Shown here: positions 59,206-64,000 of the stretch, piece after piece | Layout of the letters: every line of letters starts with the position of its first letter | Position numbering within the stretch: the first letter of the stretch is position 1 | Source of the DNA: Actinomycetospora sp. TBRC 11914 | GTDB lineage: Bacteria > Actinomycetota > Actinomycetes > Mycobacteriales > Pseudonocardiaceae | Direction: 5' to 3' | DNA length: 64,000 nt | Assembly (NCBI RefSeq): GCF_012933465.1 | Contig: NZ_JABBND010000002.1 | Location: 1-64,000 of the forward strand | Notes under the pieces: model-generated | Seen by the model: only the letters and a program-made list of their open reading frames with translations | Database searches by the model: none | Told to the model about the DNA's origin: nothing | Position numbers and translations under genes: made by a program

Positions 59206-60171
59206 TCAGCCGGTGTCGGGACGGGTGCGACGCCACTCGTTGGGCGTCATTCCGTAGGCCCGTTTGAAGGCCCGCCCGAAGTGGGACGGGTCGACGAAGC
59301 CCCAGCGGCTCCCGATGATCGCGACGGCGAGGTGGGCCTGCGTCGGGTCCCGGAGCGCCCGTGCGCACCCGTCGAGGCGCTGCTCCTGGATCGTCGCGTG
59401 CAGGCCCACCCCCTCCCGGGCCAGGACCGCGTACAGGTGGCGCAGCGATACGTGGTGGGCGGCGGCGATCCGCCCGGGCGTGAGGTCGCGCTCGGTGAGG
59501 TGATCGGCCACGTACCGGCGCACCCGCGCCACGAGTGAGCCCTCCAGCGCGGCCGGGGCCGTGTCGTCGTCGCCCGCCTGGACCGCGAGGAGCGCCCGGA
59601 CGAGGTCGATGCCGGGGCCCGCGACCGCCCGGGCGGCGTCCGGCCGGTCGAGGGCGGAGGTCGCCGCGAGCGTGGTGAAGAACGACCCGACGGCGGCGGC
59701 GAGCGGGTTGGTGTCGGGGCCCATCCGGACGCCGAGCAGCGGCTCGAGCCGTCGGGACGGGAGCGCGAGGGCGTCGCGCGGGATCCGCACGTAGTGCAGT
59801 TCGGTGAGCTCGCGGTTCTCGACCGAGTAGGGGCGCGTGCTGTCGTAGACCACCATGTCCCCGGGGCGGAGGACGGCCTGGCTCCCGGCCTGGCTCACGA
59901 CGGTCGTCCCGGTGGTCTGGACCGCGAGGAAGAGCTGGGGCACGTGGTCGCGGCGCACCAGGGCCGGGGTCCGGTACAGCGCGTTGGCGCTCGACCGGGC
60001 CGACGACAGGTTGATCGGACCTGCCTCGGTGACCCGGAACTCGACGTCGATGTCCACGGGATCCGGGGTGAACGTCATCTCGACCGGGAGGACGTTGTTC
60101 CAGACGGTGTCGTACAGGAAATCGACGCGATCACGCGCGGCGACGTCGGCGATGCTCAGCGTCAGGGCCAC
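59206..60171 (-). CDS. AraC family regulator
   Basis: The 321-residue protein has an N-terminal cupin-like sensing domain of the AraC-binding-like type (about 30-190; VLRPGDMVVYDSTRPYSV) and a C-terminal double helix-turn-helix (about 215-315). The latter includes TPGRIAAAHHVSLRHLYAVL and WGFVDPSHFGRAFKRAYGMT. GAGGAG lies eight bases before the GTG. It is divergent from the alpha/beta hydrolase, the likeliest target, and convergent with the membrane-protein gene. Confidence 0.9.
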   Translation of the reverse strand: MALTLSIADVAARDRVDFLYDTVWNNVLPVEMTFTPDPVDIDVEFRVTEAGPINLSSARSSANALYRTPALVRRDHVPQLFLAVQTTGTTVVSQAGSQAVLRPGDMVVYDSTRPYSVENRELTELHYVRIPRDALALPSRRLEPLLGVRMGPDTNPLAAAVGSFFTTLAATSALDRPDAARAVAGPGIDLVRALLAVQAGDDDTAPAALEGSLVARVRRYVADHLTERDLTPGRIAAAHHVSLRHLYAVLAREGVGLHATIQEQRLDGCARALRDPTQAHLAVAIIGSRWGFVDPSHFGRAFKRAYGMTPNEWRRTRPDTG

Positions 60172-60332
60172 GGCGTCGTCTCCTCACGGTGCGCACCCGA
60201 ATACGTACGAAACGTCGATGGGTGGCGAGATCGGCACGATCCGCACAGCGCCGTGCAGGGACAGTCCACCCGGAAAGGGCCGCTCTGTCCATGGTCGGGG
60301 CACTGATCCCGATTCCTCCGGAGGAGCGACCG

Positions 60333-61193
60333 ATGAGCGAGCCGTACACGGCCCCCACCACCGGCGAACAGCAGGAGATCGACCGCGCCAACGCATCCGG
60401 CAAGCAGCCCGTCGTGTTCGTGCACGGGCTCTGGCTGCTCGACAGCAGCTGGGACCGGTGGGCGGCGTTGTTCGAGGACGCCGGCTACGTCGCGGTCACC
60501 CCGGGATGGCCCGACGACCCGGGCTCGGTGGAGGAGGCCCACGCGAACCCGGAGGTCTTCGCGGGCAAGAGCGTCGGTGACGTCGCCGCCTACCAGCAGA
60601 TGATCATCGAGCGCCTCGACCGGAAGCCGGCCCTCGTCGGCCACTCCTTCGGCGGGGTCCTGGTCCAGATCCTCGCCGGCCGTGGGCTGTCCGCGGCGAC
60701 CTGTTCGGTCGACCCCGCACCCTCCCGGGGGGTGCTGCCGCTCCCGGTGGCGGCGCTGAAGGCCGGGGCACCGGTGCTGGCCAATCCCGCCAACCGTCAC
60801 CGCGCGGTGACGCTCACGTTCGACCAGTTCCGCTACGGGTTCGCCAACGCGGTGAGCGAGGAGGAGGCCCGGGAACTGTACGAGCAGTACCACGTCGCGG
60901 GTTCCGGGATCCCGCTCTTCCAGGCCGCGTTCGCCAATCTCAACCCGGCCACGGAGGTCCGGGCCGAGAAGACCGGGAGCGACCGGGGCCCCATGCTCGT
61001 GGTCTCCGGGGAGCTGGACCACCAGGCGCCGCACGCGATCGCGTGGGCCACCTACGAGGCGCAGAAGCGCAACACGCACGTCGAGACGGAGTTCACCGAG
61101 ATTCCCGGTCGCGGCCATTCCCTGACGATCGACTCCGGGTGGGAGGAGGTCGCCCGCACCTGCCTCGAGTTCATCTCGCGCTTCGTGAAGTGA
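60333..61193 (+). CDS. Alpha/beta hydrolase
   Basis: The 286-residue hydrolase has the oxyanion motif FVHGLWLLDSSWD near residue 30, the nucleophile Ser in LVGHSFGGVLVQI near residue 105, the acid Asp in SGELDHQAP and the His in GRGHSLTID. Members of this group act on small esters or lactones; the substrate is unknown. GGAGGAG lies six bases before the ATG. Divergent from the AraC regulator across a 161-bp gap. Confidence 0.88.
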   Translation: MSEPYTAPTTGEQQEIDRANASGKQPVVFVHGLWLLDSSWDRWAALFEDAGYVAVTPGWPDDPGSVEEAHANPEVFAGKSVGDVAAYQQMIIERLDRKPALVGHSFGGVLVQILAGRGLSAATCSVDPAPSRGVLPLPVAALKAGAPVLANPANRHRAVTLTFDQFRYGFANAVSEEEARELYEQYHVAGSGIPLFQAAFANLNPATEVRAEKTGSDRGPMLVVSGELDHQAPHAIAWATYEAQKRNTHVETEFTEIPGRGHSLTIDSGWEEVARTCLEFISRFVK

Positions 61194-61218
61194 CCGGCCG
61201 GACCCGGCCTCCGCGCTC

Positions 61219-61755
61219 TCACTTGATCAGCTTCTGCACCTCGCGGAAGGCCGGGTTCCGGCTGGTCCCCAGCCACTCGAACACGACCATCTCCGTGGTC
61301 ACCACGTCGACGCCGTGGTCGCGCATCCGCGCCACGGCGGCGTCGCGGTCCGCCGGCGAGCGACTGCCGACCGCGTCGGCGACCACGGCCACGCCGTGAC
61401 CCGAGGCGCGCAGCGCGAGCACCGTGGACTGCACGCAGACGTGGGCCTCGCAGCCGCAGACGACCACCGTCGTTGGGGTCGTCGTCGGGGTCGCCGTCGG
61501 GAAGGACAGGTCCGCGGCGAACGTCGACTTCGCGACGGCGGGTGCCGGCAGCAGGGCCGCCAGCGGTCCGACGGTGGGTCCGAGCTTGTCCGGGTCCTGC
61601 TCGGTGGTCGTCACGGGGACCTCGAGGCGCGTCGCGGCGCGGATCAGCCGTGAGCACTGCTCGACGACGTCGGCCGCGCCCGCGATGGCCGGCATGAGGC
61701 GTTCCTGCAGGTCGATCACCAGCAGGACCGAGGACCCGGCGGAGAGCAGCGGCAC
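61219..61755 (-). CDS. Isochorismatase family hydrolase
   Basis: The 178-residue cysteine hydrolase has the triad of the family: Asp in LLVIDLQERL (residue about 15), Lys in VAKSTFAAD (about 75) and Cys in CEAHVCVQSTVLAL (about 106). YcaC/nicotinamidase-like relatives hydrolyse amides or vinyl ethers. The GTG start is six bases from a -10 box shared with the divergent acyl-CoA dehydrogenase gene, implying leaderless translation. Convergent with the alpha/beta hydrolase. Confidence 0.87.
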   Translation of the reverse strand: MPLLSAGSSVLLVIDLQERLMPAIAGAADVVEQCSRLIRAATRLEVPVTTTEQDPDKLGPTVGPLAALLPAPAVAKSTFAADLSFPTATPTTTPTTVVVCGCEAHVCVQSTVLALRASGHGVAVVADAVGSRSPADRDAAVARMRDHGVDVVTTEMVVFEWLGTSRNPAFREVQKLIK

Positions 61756-61760
61756 GGGCC

Positions 61761-61767
61761 TAGGTTA
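61761..61767. promoter_or_regulatory. Shared divergent -10 element for two leaderless genes
   Basis: TAGGTTA contains TAGGTT on the plus strand, ending seven bases before the ATG at 61774. It also contains TAACCT on the minus strand, ending six bases before the GTG at 61755. Only 18 bases separate the two start codons, so one element appears to serve both genes. Confidence 0.55.
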
Positions 61768-61773
61768 CGAACC

Positions 61774-63018
61774 ATGACGAGCGTAGCGGGGCTCACCGAC
61801 CGCGTCGAGCACTACCGGGAGCGGTTCGCCACCTTCCTGACCGTCGAGGTGGGTCCCGCGGAGGAGGAACTGGCGCGCCTCGACGTCGGGACGCCGTACA
61901 ACCCGCGCCTCGACGAGGACGGGCGGATGCACCCGGCCGTGTGGGAGGCGCGCCGCGAGGTCCAGCGGCGCTCGGCCAAGGCCGGGCTCTACGCCCCGCA
62001 CGTCTCCGAGGCGTGCGGCGGCGGGGGGTTCACCCGCGCGGAGATGCAGCACGTCGAGGAGTTCGTCTACCACCGCAGCGGCCTGGGGCTCGGGCTCGCC
62101 GCGCTGGGCTGGACCGAGGGCCCCAACGCGGCGATCGAGCACTGCTCACCCGCCGCCCGGCAGCACTGGCTCGAGCCCCTGGTGGCCGGCGAGATCACGG
62201 CGGCGTTCGCGAACACCGAGATCTCGGTGGGCACCGACGTGCTGGCGATGGAGACGCACGCGCGCCGCGACGGGGACTCGTGGGTGCTCGACGGCCGCAA
62301 GGCGTGGATCACCAACGCCCACTTCGCCGACGTCCTGCAGGTCACCGCCGTGACCGAGCCCGGCGCGGGCACCCGCTCGCTGACGATGTTCCTGGTCGAC
62401 GCGGACGCCCCCGGCGTCACCCGCGGCCGCGACATCCCGACGATGCTCGACGACGGCCTCACCGGCGAGCTGCACTTCGACGGGGTGCGGATCCCGGCCG
62501 AGGACGTCGTCGGCGAGCCCGGGGACGGGTTCGCGCTGGCCATGGCGTGGATCAACTGGCGGCGGATGTGCCGGGGCGGGATGTGCGCGGGGTGGGGGGC
62601 GTGGCTCCTGGAGCGCGCGCTCGACCGCGCGGCCACCCGGACCTCGGGCGGGAAGCCGATCGCGGAGCTGCAGGCGGTGCAGCACATGCTCGCCGACATG
62701 GACGCCGACGTGTACACCGCGCGGGCCGCGTCGCTGCGGGCGCAGGTCGAGCTCGACGAGCTGCCCGGGGGGCCCTACGGGATGCCGCTGCACCCGGAGG
62801 CCCCCCGCCTGATGAGCCTCATCAAGGTGATCAACGACGAGGCGTTCTTCCGGGTCGCCGACCGGGCGGTCCAGGTGCACGGCGGCACCGGCCTGCGGCT
62901 CGGCTCCCCGGAGGAGAAGCTCTTCCGGCTCGCGCGCAACCTCAGGATCCCCGCGGGCACCGTCGAGATCCAGCGCAACGCGATCGCGCGGGGACTGTTG
63001 CGCCGGGACCACCGATGA
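61774..63018 (+). CDS. Acyl-CoA dehydrogenase family protein
   Basis: The 414-residue flavoprotein has the acyl-CoA dehydrogenase layout: an N-terminal helical domain, a beta middle (ITAAFANTEISVGTDVLAM, then WITNAHFADVLQVTAV) and a C-terminal helical domain. The last contains AVQHMLADMDADVYTARAAS and VQVHGGTGLRLGSPEEKLFR. It oxidises an acyl-CoA with FAD. The specific substrate is unknown. Translation is probably leaderless. Its stop overlaps the next gene. Confidence 0.9.
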   Translation: MTSVAGLTDRVEHYRERFATFLTVEVGPAEEELARLDVGTPYNPRLDEDGRMHPAVWEARREVQRRSAKAGLYAPHVSEACGGGGFTRAEMQHVEEFVYHRSGLGLGLAALGWTEGPNAAIEHCSPAARQHWLEPLVAGEITAAFANTEISVGTDVLAMETHARRDGDSWVLDGRKAWITNAHFADVLQVTAVTEPGAGTRSLTMFLVDADAPGVTRGRDIPTMLDDGLTGELHFDGVRIPAEDVVGEPGDGFALAMAWINWRRMCRGGMCAGWGAWLLERALDRAATRTSGGKPIAELQAVQHMLADMDADVYTARAASLRAQVELDELPGGPYGMPLHPEAPRLMSLIKVINDEAFFRVADRAVQVHGGTGLRLGSPEEKLFRLARNLRIPAGTVEIQRNAIARGLLRRDHR

Positions 63019-63533
63019 GCCTGGCGGCGGTCACCGGGCGCTTCCAGCCGGTGCACGGCCAGCACCTCGAGCTGTTCGCGCACGCCCTGCGCCACCACGA
63101 CGAGCTCGTCGTCGCCGTCACCAACCCCGACACCGGCGCCCGCCGCGAGGAGGCGACGTCCGCGCACCGCCACACCGACGCCGCCAACCCCTTCACCTAC
63201 TTCGAGCGGCTGCGCCTGCTCACCGCCGCGCTCACCGGCGCGGGGATGGCCGACCGCGCCGTCGTCGTCCCCTTCGACCTCACCCGCCCGCACCTCTGGC
63301 CGGAGTACGTCCCGCGCCACGCGCGCCACTACGTGCGCGCCTACTCGCCCTGGGAGAAGGACAAGGCGGCACGGCTCGAGGCGGGCGGGTACGCGGTCAC
63401 GGTGCTCGACGGCGACCCGGCGGCCAAGCTCGACGCCGCCGCGATCCGGGCCGGGTTCGACGACGGGTCCTGGGTCACCATGGTCCCGACGACGACCGTG
63501 CCGGTGCTGCGGGCGCTGCTGGCGGAGCGGTGA
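63015..63533 (+). CDS. NadM-like nicotinamide-nucleotide adenylyltransferase (cytidylyltransferase fold)
   Basis: The 172-residue protein starts with the nucleotidyltransferase motif GRFQPVHGQHLELF and has AHRHTDAANPFTYFERLRLL, which corresponds to the substrate loop of archaeal-type NadM. The usual C-terminal SxTxxR motif is replaced by a less clear region. It should join a nucleotide to NMN or a related phosphate. It overlaps both neighbours by four bases, so it works with the dehydrogenase and the mutase in one operon. Confidence 0.75.
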   Translation: MSLAAVTGRFQPVHGQHLELFAHALRHHDELVVAVTNPDTGARREEATSAHRHTDAANPFTYFERLRLLTAALTGAGMADRAVVVPFDLTRPHLWPEYVPRHARHYVRAYSPWEKDKAARLEAGGYAVTVLDGDPAAKLDAAAIRAGFDDGSWVTMVPTTTVPVLRALLAER

Positions 63534-64000
63534 GCGCGCCGGGATCGCGGCCCCCGGGATGGGGGGAGACGCAGCCCCGCCTGGTCGACGACCGGCTGCC
63601 GGTCGTGCTCGTCGTGCTCGACGGCCTGGGGGACCGGCCGGTGCCGGAGCTCGGCGGCCGGACCCCGGCCGAGGCGGCGCACACCCCGGCGCTCGACGCG
63701 CTCGCCGCCCGCGGCTGCTCGGGCTGGCACCTGCCGTTCGGGTGGGGCCGGGCGCCGGCGTCGGAGCTGGCGCACTGGGCGATGTTCGGGTTCGCCGAGG
63801 TGCCCTTCCCCGGGCGGGCGGTGCTCGAGGCGCTGGGGGCCGGGGTCGACGTGCCGCGGGGGACGGCGGTGACGCACGCGGCGCTGCGGTCGTCGACGGT
63901 CGGCGACGACGGGCGGGTGTGGATCACCGGGCGGGTCGCGTCGGACGCCCGGGACGCGGCCGACGCGGCGGCGCTGCTCGAGGTGCTCGCGCCGGTGGTC
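63530..64000 (+). CDS. Cofactor-independent phosphoglycerate mutase, archaeal type (partial)
   Basis: The gene is open from GTG 63530 to the window edge, so only the first 157 residues are seen. PVVLVVLDGLGDRPVPELGG near residue 24 contains the first metal-binding Asp of the alkaline-phosphatase-like ApgM family, followed by HTPALDALAARG. In canonical members the next region carries the nucleophilic Ser; here it is within GRAPASELAHWAMFGF. It would interconvert 3- and 2-phosphoglycerate or act on a related phosphonate/phosphate. Confidence 0.75.
   Translation, partial: MSAPGSRPPGWGETQPRLVDDRLPVVLVVLDGLGDRPVPELGGRTPAEAAHTPALDALAARGCSGWHLPFGWGRAPASELAHWAMFGFAEVPFPGRAVLEALGAGVDVPRGTAVTHAALRSSTVGDDGRVWITGRVASDARDAADAAALLEVLAPVV

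Overview
This is chromosomal DNA of a very high-GC actinobacterium. The conserved backbone (HAD phosphatase, tlyA, nadK, recN, steA, mctB, pyrG, NUDIX, xerD, parA, scpA, scpB, rluB, cmk, der) follows the order of the mycobacterial Rv1691-Rv1713 region. The amide, mandelate-type and N-demethylation gene sets inserted in and after it suggest a metabolically versatile member of the Pseudonocardiales (Pseudonocardia or Actinomycetospora type). That placement is inferred from gene order and composition, not from a marker gene. GTG starts, 4-bp ATGA/GTGA overlaps and apparently leaderless genes (a TAnnnT -10 box ending about seven bases before the start codon) are common.

Bases 1-13347 carry the core block: a low-complexity Arg/Asp-rich TPR-like protein, the HAD phosphatase, TlyA, NAD kinase, an SOS-controlled RecN, SteA/MctB, CTP synthase, ADP-ribose pyrophosphatase and XerD. 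Bases 13271-20995 hold a tightly coupled seven-gene minus-strand operon: NCS1 permease, amidase, cytosine-deaminase-like amidohydrolase, DUF1097 membrane protein, GntR regulator, acetamidase/formamidase and a second amidase. It looks like an uptake and catabolic pathway for an unidentified amide or N-heterocycle, and a GntR-type operator cluster precedes it. Bases 21166-24963 encode an IclR regulator, an aromatic-acid MFS transporter and a benzoylformate-decarboxylase-like enzyme. The core resumes with parA-scpA-scpB, an SDR relic, rluB, cmk and der (25135-30850). A large LuxR regulator and a DinB-like protein follow.

At 34720 lies tRNA-Pro(GGG). A 37-bp copy of its 3' end recurs at 44745, so 34758-44781 is a decayed integrative island of about 10 kb. 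Only the N-terminus of its integrase remains, and the tRNA's probable original terminator now sits beyond the far repeat. The cargo is an acetate/succinate-type transporter, fumarase, malic or malolactic enzyme, an SDR, a SARP/AfsR-like regulator, a TetR regulator and an alpha/beta hydrolase.

The right part (45083-64000) is a mosaic of small units: PucR and STAS regulators; a ferric-reductase-like flavocytochrome and an NDH-2-like dehydrogenase; a UvrA-like ABC protein; a three-gene dimethylamine monooxygenase-type operon divergent from serA; a membrane protein bracketed by a duplicated serA 3' end; an AraC regulator and hydrolase; and an isochorismatase that appears to share one -10 box with a divergent acyl-CoA dehydrogenase/NMN adenylyltransferase/phosphoglycerate mutase operon, which runs off the window.
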